Part shown: in pieces, positions 36,201-45,759 of the stretch | How positions within the stretch are numbered: the stretch's first letter is position 1 | Layout: every line of letters begins with the position of its first letter | Assembly: GCF_047663525.1 (NCBI RefSeq) | Contig: NC_092587.1 | Span: forward strand, 198,087,501-198,151,500 | Origin: Anas platyrhynchos | Taxonomy: Eukaryota > Chordata > Aves > Anseriformes > Anatidae | Length of the DNA: 64,000 bases | Reading direction: 5' to 3' | Notes under the pieces: generated by a model | What the model was told of the DNA's origin: nothing | The model's database searches: none | Seen by the model: only the letters and a program-made list of their open reading frames with translations | Program-made: the position numbers and the translations under genes

Positions 36201-39200
36201 ACTTGAATGTGCAGCCCTTCATCACTGCCTATCTGTAACACTCATGTTGTCTCAAGGTTTACCTCTACTCTTTGTCACCTCGTAAGATTCTAGTTCAGAA
36301 ACTACGTTAGGAAGTTTCTGGAAGAATTTCTCCATTCTTTTACCTCTAAGCTCATATCTTGCCTGAGCACATATTCCTCAGTTCCTACCAGGGCCTCCCT
36401 TCCTATATGATGTGATACTTCCCTAGCAGTTCCGGCTCCCCTCTTCACTTAGGCTCCCTGGCAGATTGTACTTCTACTTCTTTGTTCTCCTGGATCTACA
36501 AAATGAAGAAGGTGGCTAAGGGCAGCACCTGTGTGACATTCTTTACCTCAGCACATTATGGAAACAAAAATTGCACAGATATTCAAGCAGACACTAGATA
36601 GGTACATGGAAAAGAGAGATAATGCAGTTACTAACTGGTTAAATACTTGGAAGAGAAGTCTAATAAGGTTTCTTAAAGAGACTAATTGCATCATGTCCAG
36701 TGGACATCTGAGCTGAAAACACCCAGACACTGGAAGAATTATGCACATCAGACACTGTTCTTTGTTCCTAAACTTCCCTGTGCATCCACTTAGAGCTGTT
36801 TATGGAAACAGGATATTGGTCTAGACGTATTCTTAATCTGAACCACTGTGGACATTCTTACATGTTATGGCCTACGGGTGTCGAGTCCCTGCTTCTCCAC
36901 ACATCCTCCCTCTGCTGTATGAGGCACTGAGATTCCAGCCACTTGGCTCTGCTCTGCTGCAGTCTGGAAAACCACTTCTAAATTTGAGTTCCCTTTCCAC
37001 TGGTATTTTTATCACATCATAAAGTTCAATGCTGGGATGAAGGGGTGGGAAGACAGTGGAAGATGTTGTTTCTTTAAAGAAGCCTTACATAATCATAGTT
37101 TAATCATTAAAAAGATCACCTCATTGCCTTGATCATCAACTACTGAGATGTAGTTTGGCTGTGTTTCATTTGGGTAAGAAAGAAGCACATCATAATGAAC
37201 AAGTTCTGCTGAATCCAATCCAAATTCCTTCCACTGGCCTTGAATTTGTTTGGCAAGAAGAAGATTCTGTTTGGTTCCTGCGAGGTGAGGCAACTTGGTA
37301 AAGGAGCTAGAACAAAGCAGAAAGTCACTAGTAAGCAGTAAGTGCAGAGGAACACAACAACCAGCTTGGATCAGTGTGTCTAAAGCTCAAATTCAAGCCA
37401 TAAGCATAAAAAGTAGTTCTTATGGTTAAATTGGGGGCTATATGCCATGATTATTTATCAGAGTCTGTATCAGGATAAGCACAAAATGTAGTCAGAACAG
37501 AGGATCTTTCCTGAGGCCTTAAGATAAGTTTGCTCAGCTTTTCTGTTTGCATAACAGAAATAGCCACATCTACACACTAGCAATGCAAATCAGCATCAAA
37601 GACATTCAGCCGAAGAATATGAACAGTATGCGAGCAGTAGGAAAGCTACATATCCAGAAAGGACTTCTCCAAGTACATTGTTGGCATAATATGTACTAAT
37701 AAGTTTAACTTGAAAATCATTATGTCAAGTTATCTGAACATATTTGTGTTTTTTTTGTTTTGTTTTGTTTTGTTTTTTCCTTAATCAAAAGCCTAAAGAA
37801 CAAAAGTCTTCTTAACAACATTTACATCCAGATCAAATGCAAAACATAATGGTGATAAATAGTCAGAAATGATATCCAGCCCTTCTGGACTACCTGTCTA
37901 CAAAAGCTTGTCTACAATTTGCTTGGTCCACTGAACAAATGAATTATGGTGAATGCAGATCAGCCAGTGGGGTACTAAGCACTACCTTTGGATTCCCAAC
38001 GGGCCACTTGTTAATGGCTAATCAGTTGCCGTTAATAAATAATAACGAATACCATTGATTAGTACCACTTGAAACTGTCAGCGCAGACAGTTTTCAACCC
38101 ATCCAACAGCTTGTTTTTCGGTATGCTCCTCCACGGCTTCCGTATTAGAATGCAGTAGGAGATGATGCCCAAAGCCTCAACAGAGTCAAGGATGTTACGC
38201 CCACTCTAACATCTCCACTCAACCAGTCATTTCCTCACTGAGCGCAGGCATGCTGGTCAGGCTGATCACATAAATAAACAGAAAATAAATGCTGACTGTT
38301 CCTAACTCTCTCTATGTCTTCATGTTTCTGGAAACAGAGAAGCAACCTTTGCCAAATATATAATTTTTCTGCAGTTCCTGCTTTTTATTTGAATTAAAAA
38401 ACAACAACAACAAACCACTATGAAGCATTTGGCCCACCATCAAGACAAGCAGACAAACCGGATATGATTAACATCTGTCCTGGTTTCAGTTAGCACAGAA
38501 TTAATTTTCTTCCTAGTAGCTGGTGGAATGCTGTGTTTTGGCTTAGGATGAGAAGAGTGCTGATAACACCCCGATGCTTTAATTGTTGCAGAGCAGTGCT
38601 TATACTAAGCCAAGGACATCTCAGCCTTTTGCTCTGTCCTGCCAACGGGCAGGCTGGGGGTGCAGTAAGAGCTGGGAGGGGACAGACCCAGGACAGGTGA
38701 CCCAAACTAGCCAAAGGGGTATTCCATACCATCTGACGTCATGCTAAACAATATATAGGGGTGGCTAGCCGGGGGAAGGGGGCCGGACTGCTCAGGGTTA
38801 GGCTGGGCATCGGTCAGCGAGTGGTGAGCAATTGCATTGTGCATCACTTGTTTGTACATACTATTACTTTCGTATTATCACCATTGTATCATTATTATTA
38901 TTATTGTTATTATTATTTTTGTTATTATTATTTTCCTGTCTTATTAAACTGTCTTTATCTCAACTCACGGGCTTCACTCTCCATTTCTCTCCCCCGTCCC
39001 AGAGAGGGAGGGGGGAGGGTGAGCGAACGGCTGCGTGGTGTTTAGCTGCCGGCCGGGTTAAACCACGACAACATCCTATGGCCAAGAAACTTCAACGTAA
39101 CTGCTGTCATCGGTCTGTACGTTGCCTGGACTCTCAAACATCATCTTCAGATACCCACCAATCTACTAGCAACAAATACGAAGTAAGATAAGGAAGTAAG

Positions 39201-40582
39201 ATAAGGTCTGCAGATTAAAAAAGCTAATTGATGTTGGAAATGAAACCTTTTAGTTTTAGAATAAATGTACAGAAATCAAATTTGTCAATAAACCTTTGAT
39301 GTTTATGATGCAGCCGCAGGCTTACATTCTGAATACCAAAATGTCACTAACCAGAGGTTATATATGTGAACTTTTTTAGTGAATATATGTGTTCCTTTGT
39401 AAAAGATATAAACATGCATGAGTGATTATGGAGCAAAACAAGAAGATATTTCTATATCTTCAGCATTTTAGATGTTTTGAAAGAACTGCATGGATTCAGT
39501 ACAATGCAAAAAAGTATATTTAATAACCATTGCCACATGCAAGACTTTACCAAATATTCATACGCACTGTGTTTGAGACAGAGACCTTTACCTTCTGAGA
39601 AAGACAAGAGGGTGTAACGGGGTTTCAAGCACCCAATTAACAGCACATTATCCAATCTTGTCACGCTAAAGACATTATCAGTTGCAACTATAGATGCAAC
39701 AGAGTGCCATGCAAACTTTGTAGCATTTTGAATATGTGCATTTCCTACTTAGTCTAAGTAGACTATTAGATGCTCAGACAATGTTTGAGGAGACAACATG
39801 CAGATTATTAATTAAATGTAATTAATATCAATCAGATTTTCCCAAATGCAGTAACATAATCTGTCTGAGACTAAAGCAAAGTTCTTTTCTAATGCTAGAG
39901 CTTCAGAGACTCACAGGGAAAATAACAGTCATACTACTTAAAATCAAAACTATGGGATATCTTCATAAGGAAAAGGCATGACAAGCACTAGCAGCAATGC
40001 AGCTTGAGGGAAGTACAACCATGCTAAAAAAGCAGCTTCAAAAATGGGGGGAAAAGAAAAAGTGGTGTTGTATCTCCTTTTCCTTCTCCTCAGACAGCCT
40101 GTACAAACCAAATAATTCCAAAGCGCCTTAACAGCTCTACTTCTAGAGGCTGTTTTTGGAGCTCATTTTATCACTTTCTGACTTTTGTGACTGATAAAAT
40201 TATTCAGGAACCAAGATGTGCAGGGCTTACCGAAGGAATTGCTTGATGTTTTCGGCTTTCATTTCATCCACAAGTTTCTGTCTCACATTTTCATAGATGT
40301 CTGAAGTGCTGGGGGGGGGTTCATTTGGTTTTGTAAACCATCCTGAAATACATTTGGAAAGCTTCCCACTTAGCAAGAATCCCAGTCCTCCCATATTTGA
40401 GACAATGTGCAGCTTAAATACTGAACAGCCTCATAAAAACCAAGAGGATGAACAGGGCTTAGAGCACCCTCTGTCAGTAGCTGCTGACTCAAACATAGAA
40501 ATGAAATAGAAAAGTAAAATATATGCAATTGAATGAAGTGCAAAAAAGTGGCATTATTAAAAGAGCAGACCCTAAATTTCTG

Positions 40583-40616
<34 letters not shown>

Positions 40617-42003
40617 GTATTTAGGAAGATTCATGTCTCATTAGTTTTAAACTTCAGTGTAAATTGTGAGCTATCTGTTTGCAGTGGGAGAATTAAACTT
40701 CTGATACCCATAATTAATTTCCTTTAATTAATTTACATGGATATTAAAAAATAAAATCTGTGCATGAGCATATTCCAAATGAAGGCCTAAGATTCAAAAG
40801 TCACCCTGTCAGCATTACAGTAATTATAAAATATGGGAAGGGTGGGGTTGGTCTGTTTAAAAGTTAAAGAAATAACATTAAGGGGGACCCTGGTTAGTTT
40901 TAATCAGTTGAAGATATTTCAGTTGCCATAAATCTGAAAGGAGAGATTATAACAAATGTATGAATTTGAAGAAATCATTTTACTATTACAGCTAGGAAAT
41001 CCCAAACTAGGAAAACTGTCACCATAAAGCAAAGTGTATGTACTGCCACGTGCACAAAATATAGAACTTGTTAGACTTAAATGCAATTGTAGCAGCCCTC
41101 TGAAGGGTGATACTGGATCAGAGCAAAGGTCCACCTTGCCCAGTTGCCTATTTTGGAGCATAGCCAAAAGATGATACTCAGGGAAATGTGTAAGAATAGC
41201 ACAAGAAACAGAAATTTGCAGCTCGGGGTTCTCTTGAATAAAATTAATGCTTTGTATATTTTGTAGCCCTCATGGATTTTTCTTTCATGCTTCAGCCTTA
41301 AGTGAGTGCTGCAGCACAAGATAAAAAGGGCAGACTCAGACATGTAATTTCAGGTTTAAAATCAAATACTGCAAGTGACTGCAGAGAAGAATCTGATGTT
41401 CTGGTGAAGTACATTGTACATGATGGAAAATTCAGCAACTCCACTCTTGGCTGTCAGTCAAAACTCCTCCTCCTCTGCATTCCGTCCTTAATTTCTAAGA
41501 TAACAACTGAATAGGAGCATTTACATGGACCTTCTGTAAAATTCAGGAAAGAAAAATGAAAAAGAAAAAGAAAAAAAAAAAAAGCTTTGAGGTTTTGAGG
41601 TTTTGGGGTCATAGAAGTCTCAAACTCTTCCATTAACCTCTCCTCTTTGAACATCTGACTGCCCATTATGGGAAGCTGTCAGATTACTGGGGCTCATCTT
41701 CTACTGAAGCATGCGACCGCTCTATTCCTGTGAATCCCCACAGCCCCAAAATGCTAGAGAGAACAACCTTTCAGAAAAACAGTGCTGCAAGTGAGTGTTT
41801 TATAAGGTCCCTAAAAAAGAGTAAAAGCTCCCTGACGGGGAATTAATCACAACACGGGTCACGTATAAGTATCCATAGCGGGCAAAGGCTGCGGGCTGAG
41901 CCCCAGGGGCTCCGTACTTACCCATAAGAAAGCCCAGCAAGAAGCAGCCCAGCAGACCGGGGCAGCCCAGCCACGTGCGGACGGTGGCCCAGTTCCTGGC
42001 CAT
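8640..42003 (-). CDS. NAALAD2: NAALAD2, N-acetylated alpha-linked acidic dipeptidase 2 (complete, 19 exons)
   Basis: Coding join (complement): 8640-8829, 10094-10186, 11334-11415, 14683-14947, 15599-15689, 17050-17141, 21651-21718, 24330-24393, 26972-27054, 27488-27607, 29109-29194, 31322-31420, 31696-31789, 33888-34074, 34731-34856, 35719-35820, 37120-37306, 40231-40342, 41922-42003. The total is 2223 nt, 740 residues, the length of mammalian NAALAD2. Every junction has GT/AG and the phases agree. It encodes a type II membrane zinc peptidase: short cytoplasmic tail, membrane span at about 12-30, protease-associated and M28 peptidase parts, and a C-terminal helical dimerisation part. Expected zinc/catalytic residues are all present (H367, D377, E414, E415, D443, H543), as are the arginines R453, R524 and R526 that hold the substrate carboxylate. 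The family removes C-terminal glutamate from NAAG-like peptides outside the cell. NAALAD2 was preferred over FOLH1 because of segments such as [12 protein letters not shown] and [13 protein letters not shown]. Introns hold CR1 pieces, one solo LTR and simple repeats listed separately; otherwise I see nothing in them. Confidence 0.95.
10094..10186 (-). CDS. NAALAD2: NAALAD2 exon 18
   Basis: 93 nt. It encodes [20 protein letters not shown] and [11 protein letters not shown]. Acceptor TCTGCAG|T, donor CAG|GTAAGG. Confidence 0.93.
11334..11415 (-). CDS. NAALAD2: NAALAD2 exon 17
   Basis: 82 nt. It encodes [20 protein letters not shown] then EKVDKK in the helical domain. Acceptor GTCTAG|A, donor GA|GTAAGT. 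Confidence 0.92.
14683..14947 (-). CDS. NAALAD2: NAALAD2 exon 16 (last zinc ligand His)
   Basis: 265 nt, the longest exon. It encodes [20 protein letters not shown] (H543 is the zinc ligand), the start of the helical dimerisation domain, [14 protein letters not shown], and KTYKVSFG at the end. Donor TTG|GTGAGT. Confidence 0.95.
15599..15689 (-). CDS. NAALAD2: NAALAD2 exon 15 (arginine patch)
   Basis: 91 nt. It encodes [18 protein letters not shown] then [13 protein letters not shown]524 and R526 bind the P1 carboxylate in this family. Acceptor CATGTAG|A, donor AGG|GTAAGC. Confidence 0.93.
17050..17141 (-). CDS. NAALAD2: NAALAD2 exon 14
   Basis: 92 nt. It encodes [18 protein letters not shown] and [12 protein letters not shown]. 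Acceptor TTTCCAG|A, donor CAG|GTAAGT. Confidence 0.92.
18662..18695 (+). repeat. Poly(A) tract, 34 A
   Basis: An uninterrupted A34 run in NAALAD2 intron 13. I do not recognise a retrotransposon body upstream of it. Confidence 0.95.
19621..19659 (+). repeat. A-run plus (AT)n microsatellite
   Basis: A9 followed by an imperfect AT repeat in NAALAD2 intron 13. Confidence 0.9.
21651..21718 (-). CDS. NAALAD2: NAALAD2 exon 13 (substrate Arg)
   Basis: 68 nt. It encodes [20 protein letters not shown] then TKE. R453 belongs to the arginine patch facing the substrate. Donor GAG|GTACTG. Confidence 0.93.
24330..24393 (-). CDS. NAALAD2: NAALAD2 exon 12 (zinc ligand Asp)
   Basis: 64 nt. It encodes [19 protein letters not shown], with D443 as a zinc ligand. 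Acceptor CCCTAG|G, donor AAG|GTATGT. Confidence 0.93.
24660..25105 (+). mobile_element. CR1 LINE fragment in NAALAD2 intron 11
   Basis: The plus strand matches the last part of CR1 ORF2: a CATCCAAAGGGACCTCAGCA motif near 24718, a frame reading [16 protein letters not shown], then segments for KKANGV and a truncated end near GAGAGTCCAAGATC. Stops and indels interrupt it. It lacks the CR1 3' tail. It is antisense to NAALAD2. Confidence 0.8.
25575..25606 (+). repeat. (AAAC)n microsatellite
   Basis: Six AAAC units in NAALAD2 intron 11. Confidence 0.9.
26202..26225 (+). repeat. (TTTTG)n repeat
   Basis: A short TTTTG repeat in NAALAD2 intron 11; a similar one lies at 37748-37778 in intron 2. Confidence 0.85.
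26722..26773 (+). repeat. Exact 24-bp tandem duplication
   Basis: The unit TTCAGTACCAATAAACTGATGTAG-like sequence at 26722-26745 is repeated without change at 26746-26769, followed by a 4-base partial unit. It lies in NAALAD2 intron 11. Confidence 0.8.
26972..27054 (-). CDS. NAALAD2: NAALAD2 exon 11 (catalytic Glu pair)
   Basis: 83 nt. It encodes [19 protein letters not shown] then LLGSTEWAE. The EE pair supplies the general base E414 and zinc ligand E415. Donor GAG|GTAAAT. Confidence 0.95.
27488..27607 (-). CDS. NAALAD2: NAALAD2 exon 10 (zinc ligands His and bridging Asp)
   Basis: 120 nt. It encodes [20 protein letters not shown], which carries the zinc-binding H367 and the bridging D377 of the M28 active site, then [16 protein letters not shown]. 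Acceptor TTTCCAG, donor AAG|GTAACT. Confidence 0.95.
27684..28590 (+). mobile_element. CR1 LINE fragment in NAALAD2 intron 9
   Basis: About 0.9 kb of CR1 ORF2 C-terminal region on the plus strand. It contains [16 protein letters not shown] (the polymerase motif C, with S for the usual F), [35 protein letters not shown] and the CR1-type 3' end CTGTGACTCTATGATTG. Frames are broken in several places. It is antisense to NAALAD2 and starts about 77 bases upstream of exon 10. Confidence 0.9.
29109..29194 (-). CDS. NAALAD2: NAALAD2 exon 9
   Basis: 86 nt. It encodes [20 protein letters not shown] and VLRGAVEP, leading into the peptidase core. Acceptor ATTTCAG|A, donor CAG|GTGAGC. Confidence 0.93.
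29376..29402 (+). repeat. Poly(A) tract, 27 A
   Basis: An uninterrupted A27 run in NAALAD2 intron 8, about 180 bases from exon 9. No retrocopy body was recognised next to it. Confidence 0.95.
31165..31243 (+). mobile_element. CR1 3'-end fragment in NAALAD2 intron 8
   Basis: A short plus-strand piece that holds only the CR1 3' terminus: GGGAGTTGGAACTAGATGA, the CCTTCCAACCCAAACCATTC segment and the terminal ATTCTATGATTCTATGAT repeat. It is preceded by an A12 run. Confidence 0.9.
31322..31420 (-). CDS. NAALAD2: NAALAD2 exon 8
   Basis: 99 nt. It encodes [20 protein letters not shown] and [11 protein letters not shown]. Acceptor TTAACAG|T, donor AAG|GTCTGT. A CR1 3' tail lies about 80 bases beyond the donor side. 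Confidence 0.9.
31696..31789 (-). CDS. NAALAD2: NAALAD2 exon 7
   Basis: 94 nt. It encodes [20 protein letters not shown] then [11 protein letters not shown]. Acceptor TTTCTCAG|AG, donor CG|GTGAGT. A CR1 fragment begins only about 55 bases upstream of the acceptor. Confidence 0.93.
31845..33148 (+). mobile_element. CR1 LINE fragment in NAALAD2 intron 6
   Basis: About 1.3 kb of CR1 ORF2 from the fingers region ([18 protein letters not shown], then a [12 protein letters not shown] stretch) through motif C ([12 protein letters not shown]) to the 3' end (CTTCCAACGCAAACCATTCT). Multiple frameshifts and stops are present, so it is inactive. It is antisense to NAALAD2, begins about 55 bases upstream of exon 7 and is followed by an (ATTT)n microsatellite. 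Confidence 0.92.
33167..33225 (+). repeat. (ATTT)n microsatellite
   Basis: About 14 uninterrupted TTTA/ATTT units immediately after the CR1 3' end. Confidence 0.95.
33888..34074 (-). CDS. NAALAD2: NAALAD2 exon 6
   Basis: 187 nt. It encodes [34 protein letters not shown] and [17 protein letters not shown]. The segment after the DPADY motif reads CAPG where a Phe is usual in the family. Confidence 0.93.
34731..34856 (-). CDS. NAALAD2: NAALAD2 exon 5
   Basis: 126 nt, phase 0. It encodes [19 protein letters not shown] and [15 protein letters not shown], part of the protease-associated domain. The first residue is Ser where the mammalian paralogs, as I recall them, have Gly. Donor AAA|GTAAGG. 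Confidence 0.92.
35190..35221 (+). repeat. (AT)n/(GT)n microsatellite
   Basis: AT-rich dinucleotide repeat in NAALAD2 intron 4. Confidence 0.9.
35646..35713 (+). repeat. Pyrimidine (C/T) tract beside NAALAD2 exon 4
   Basis: Nearly 70 bases of T with scattered CC, ending four bases from the exon 4 donor dinucleotide. In the transcript it becomes a purine-rich A/G tract directly after the 5' splice site. Confidence 0.9.
35719..35820 (-). CDS. NAALAD2: NAALAD2 exon 4
   Basis: 102 nt, phase 0 at both ends. It encodes [17 protein letters not shown] and ends QGMPE. It contains NTS and NVT sequons. The donor GTAATA is followed almost at once by a long purine tract on the minus strand (plus 35646-35713). 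Confidence 0.9.
37120..37306 (-). CDS. NAALAD2: NAALAD2 exon 3
   Basis: 187 nt. It encodes [34 protein letters not shown] and [14 protein letters not shown], the N-terminal part of the ectodomain, with one N-glycosylation sequon (NET). Acceptor TTCTAG|C, donor GAG|GTGATC. Confidence 0.92.
37748..37778 (+). repeat. (TTTTG)n repeat
   Basis: Four TTTTG units flanked by T runs in NAALAD2 intron 2. Confidence 0.85.
38476..39070 (+). mobile_element. Solo LTR of an endogenous retrovirus with 5-bp target duplication
   Basis: A 595-bp LTR starting TGTCCTGG and ending ACCACGACA, flanked by the exact duplication ACATC at 38471-38475 and 39071-39075. On the plus strand there is a TATA-like AATATATAGGG near 38749 and an ATTAAA poly(A) signal near 38942, preceded by a (TTA)n-rich stretch (38887-38936). 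The sequence resembles the LTR type abundant in neoavian genomes. It sits in NAALAD2 intron 2, antisense to the gene. It is non-coding, left by recombination between the two LTRs of a former provirus. Confidence 0.9.
40231..40342 (-). CDS. NAALAD2: NAALAD2 exon 2
   Basis: Acceptor TATTTCAG|GA at 40343-40344. It encodes [10 protein letters not shown], then the juxtamembrane helix with [12 protein letters not shown]; donor CG|GTAAGC. Its 112-nt length fits the phases on both sides. A run of nine C (minus strand) followed by AG inside the exon could act as a decoy acceptor. Confidence 0.9.
40583..40620 (+). repeat. (TG)n(TA)n microsatellite
   Basis: Compound dinucleotide repeat in NAALAD2 intron 1. 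Confidence 0.95.
41080..41165 (+). repeat. Possible ancient interspersed repeat remnant
   Basis: The stretch containing ACTGGATCAGAGCAAAGGTC and CACCTTGCCCAGTTGCC resembles an old interspersed repeat found across amniotes. I cannot assign the family from the sequence. It lies in NAALAD2 intron 1. Confidence 0.3.
41922..42003 (-). CDS. NAALAD2: NAALAD2 exon 1 (start codon, membrane anchor)
   Basis: ATG at 42001-42003 begins MARNWATV, followed by a hydrophobic span ([15 protein letters not shown]) that is the signal anchor. The donor is GG|GTAAGT. I chose this ATG because its position matches the family N-terminus (short tail then span). An in-frame upstream ATG at 42052-42054 would add 17 residues; both have weak initiation contexts. 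Confidence 0.85.
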
Positions 42004-42260
42004 GCGGGCACTGCAGTGGCAGGCAGCTCTGCAGGCAGCAAAGAGGGCAGGCATGCAGCTGCCTTCCTTCTCCTCCTCCTCTTCCTCCTCCTCCTCCCGC
42101 CCTCAGCCCCGGGGCTGCCCCTTGCTCCTGTGATCCTTGGCTCTGGTCCATGACTAACCAGCCCTAAGCCTGGGATGAAGATGTGATTTTCGGAGTGCAG
42201 TGCAACACTTCTGGTTTAGTCTCTCCCCACAAGACAGCCTGTGTATCTCTGTAACAAAGA
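42004..42260 (-). promoter_or_regulatory. NAALAD2 5' leader / proximal promoter region
   Basis: Upstream of the NAALAD2 start the DNA becomes GC-rich, with a purine-rich minus-strand GGAGGA repeat at 42066-42098 and some CpGs. No clear TATA box is seen near the start codon. A minus-strand ATG at 42149-42151, in a good context (G at -3 and +4), opens a frame that overlaps the NAALAD2 start out of frame. The transcription start is not determined. Confidence 0.35.
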
Positions 42261-44572
42261 AACAGCTAGCCTGTACTGCAAGCAACGCTTCACTACTAAT
42301 TTCTACTCATTTCTAATTACCAAGACTTTCTGCTTTTGAAGGTTCCTGTTTTTAGCTTAATCACAATCAGTGGAAGTGGCCAAGAGAAGAAATGGAGGAA
42401 AGGGAAAATTTGTTTTCTCTTTACTGAAGAAGCACTGAATTGTTCCCCCGAGTAATCTGTGGTTACATTAATCCTTGGCAAGTGATAAATACAGCAGCTC
42501 AGAATACAATTTAGATTAGCCAATAGGGACACTTCCAGACGTCATCCAATTTTCAGCTCGGAAAAGTTCCAAAATAATCTCCTGTTTTTGTTTTTAATTA
42601 CTTTTTAATTTTGGATTACAAGGTTCTGCAGATCTAGTTTTGCCAATCTAATTCCACCAAATCCATCAGTATCTCATGGCAAAGGACATAACCTCAGCCC
42701 AAAGAAAAGACAAGATGGTTTATACAAACTCACCATGACCCTGCACATCTCTCCCTGCTGATGGGTTCCTGCACATCACTGAAGCCAAGACTGCTCTTTT
42801 TGAACTGAGGAGCTGCCCATGTGAGACCTCTGATGGGGATGAGAGCAGGAAAGCTTTTCTGGAAGCCCAGAGCCTTACCGCTTACTCCTGAGAGACCAGA
42901 GGAGGCTGATCCTGTGAAAGAAATGGCAGTGCTCCATCTATCAAAATTTTCTCAGATAGACTATGTTGACATGAAAATATTCAGAAACAGCTAGAAACAC
43001 CACTTAATGTACCAATCACTTCACCAGGGCTTTTCAGGAAGGCCAGAGATTAGAGAAGAATTTCACCAATTGGGTATTCTGCTCCATCCAAAGCCACAGC
43101 TTTAAGAATACGGCTGGATGCCTTTGTTCAAATGATAAGCACGTCTAGTTTCATGATCTTTTTCTTTTTTTTTTTTTCTTTTTTCTGTCATTTCCCAACT
43201 GCTCAAAAACCATCACAAATTCTGAACAGCAAGGCCTTTTCACACCAACATCTCACTTGACATGTACAAACCAGATGGGATTCCACCTACAGAAATTATA
43301 AAGAATGAGCATATTGATGTATTATTAGCATTTATATAGCACCACAGGTGTAGGACTGGCACATAATAGACAGTAAAGTGACAAGAGCTATTGGAGATTA
43401 ATGCCTAAATTAGACCTCACATGATGATAACATCAGTGGGGGAAGAGGGTAAGAATAGCAACACTGAGGCAGTATGAAGTGTATTTATTTCTATGCCTAC
43501 ATCTTTTTAAAGTGATAATGGCATCAGCAATACTGAAGTTGAACCAGGCATCTCATGTTTAACACTGCAGCAACCAAGTGGCTTCTACCTTTTTAGACAG
43601 AGCCCTAACACTATTACTTGTTAGTTGTGGCATATTCTTACACTCCATGGATTGGCCACTGGTGGAATATTTTATGTTCCTTTTAAATGCAAGAATAAAG
43701 CTATGCCTTGAATTAGCTTGGTATGTTGTGGAGGCCAGTGTAAGGAGTGGCATTACTATATAAAATATTCTTATATTAATATGTTGTCTCACCTGGATCA
43801 TATCTATTTTACATATATTTATTTGAAATTGTTTGCTGATACATTGCAAGAACATACCTGACCTGTCTCATCTACGCACTTATTGGGAAGATGAGAAAAA
43901 AAAAACAAACATATAAAAGCTAAATAAATCTCAGTCATCCAGGAGAAACAGAAGTCTTGGCTTGATAACAGAGTTTATAACTGCTTCTGGTTTCTGTCTT
44001 GGAAGGGGGAACAGGGTGCAGCAACCTAGATTGTTCTTAGAGTATGCAGAAACAGCAGCTAAAACTAAGTTTTTCAAAAGGGAGAGAGGATAAATCTACT
44101 CCCTCCTATACCCACTTTTTCTTCAGTGCTGAAGCTGAAGGAGGGGGTTCTCTTTAGCATTTTTTGCTGCTCATTTCTTATCCCCTTATCCCCCTCATTT
44201 TCTACTTCTTTGCCTCTCTTACATTCTCCCCTTTGCTGGTCCTACCAGTTCTAAGACACATGGCATAACAAATGCAGCATCTATCCAGCATGTTCACTGC
44301 TTCCTGAGGCATGCCCCGAGAAACCCACAACACACATTACCAAACCACAAAGCCAAAGTCATAGTGCCATGTCTTACATATGCTGAAGCTCCTCAGAATA
44401 ACTGAGGCCAGGGAAAAATGAGCCTGACACTGTGAAAGCTGAGGTACGGCGTGCGCAGAATGGAAAAGCACATCTGTGAGGAGGTGGGAGAAGCTGCTCC
44501 AAACCAAAGCACATCTCGCGGCTACTGAGCATCTCAGTAGCCAAGGAGTGACACCTATTGACTATCTTATTC

Positions 44573-44599
44573 TTTTTTTTTTTTTTTTTTTTTTTTTTT
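44573..44599 (+). repeat. Poly(T) tract, 27 T
   Basis: An uninterrupted T27 run in the NAALAD2-FOLH1 intergenic region. No associated element was recognised. Confidence 0.95.
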
Positions 44600-45759
44600 C
44601 CTGCTAGAATTAAGATATTATTAGTGTGAGATGCTGCTATGAGTGCTTATCTGATAATAGTTGTAACTATATAGTAAGATAATAGTAACTTTAGCCTAAG
44701 GTTAATTGAAGTTCAAACCTGGGGCTGATGGGAGACACAACTGATCCTAGGTAGTCATAAAGTTTATGCATGTCAAGTAATGGAAAGATTACTAGGAAAA
44801 GAGATCCCTTTTCTCAGGCCAGGCAGCATTACTGTGAAAAAGACCCAAAGCAGAGAAACTCCTGAACACACGGTACTTCTTTAAGCTACTAGCACTTCTA
44901 CAACTAGCAAGAAAACTCTTGGTTACTGTATGGACTTTGTATTGAGCTTGGGAATGGTGAGAATGGCTTGTGTTGAGAGTGAAAACACAAGTGGGGCCCA
45001 GATGAAGCTGGGCAGAACTTGTGGATAGGTACATACATTGTTAGTTAAAAACAACAAGAACAAAACAAACAAAAACCAAACTAACCAAACAAAAACCCAA
45101 AGCAAAGCAAAGAAAACCCTTTGGTAAACTAGCTAAGCTCCAAAAATGGCAAGGATATACAAAGCAGATTCAAAATTAGTGTACATTTTTGTATTGAATG
45201 CATAACAATGCTATGCAGCACAGTACGTAAGAACACATAATACACAGAACAAATGCCACGGCTTGTAAATAGTGGGCAGTTGTGCTTGGCAACTGGGACC
45301 CAAAGGTTAATATGTGCAGCTGCTTGACCTGTTGTTTGAATAAAGGTTGAACTTGTGGCTTGAAAGATCAAAGGGCCCTGCTTTGTGGGGAAGGCAGATC
45401 TTGCAGGCAGAAAGACAACAGGGGAATGCTCAACTGCAATTTCAAATCAGTGGTTTCCTTCTGGCTCTACCAGTTTCACAGTCTCCCCAGAAGTCTCTCG
45501 TGGCTTCTGCAGTCTATCTGACTCCCAGATTAAAAGGGCAGTGGAGTTTGATGCCTTGAGTGGGGATCTCTGCTGTCCTGAACTTCAGAAGCCCCTTATC
45601 AGATTCCAGCTAAAATGAAGTTTACATTGCTGGCAGCTAAGTTCAGCTTGCAAACTTTGACCCTTTCTTCTACAAGAGGAATGTACCCAGTGAGGCAGAG
45701 AGAGTAAAGGACTGCACACAGAACATAAACCAAAGGATATGTTCCAGCAGGCATAAACT

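Noticed and set aside
38761..39191. Open frames across the solo LTR
   Set aside because: They run through the LTR's TTA repeat and poly(A) region; non-coding sequence explains them.
42004..42054. In-frame upstream ATG (42052-42054) as the NAALAD2 start
   Set aside because: It would add 17 residues not expected from the family's short cytoplasmic tail and its context is weak. It is kept only as an alternative.
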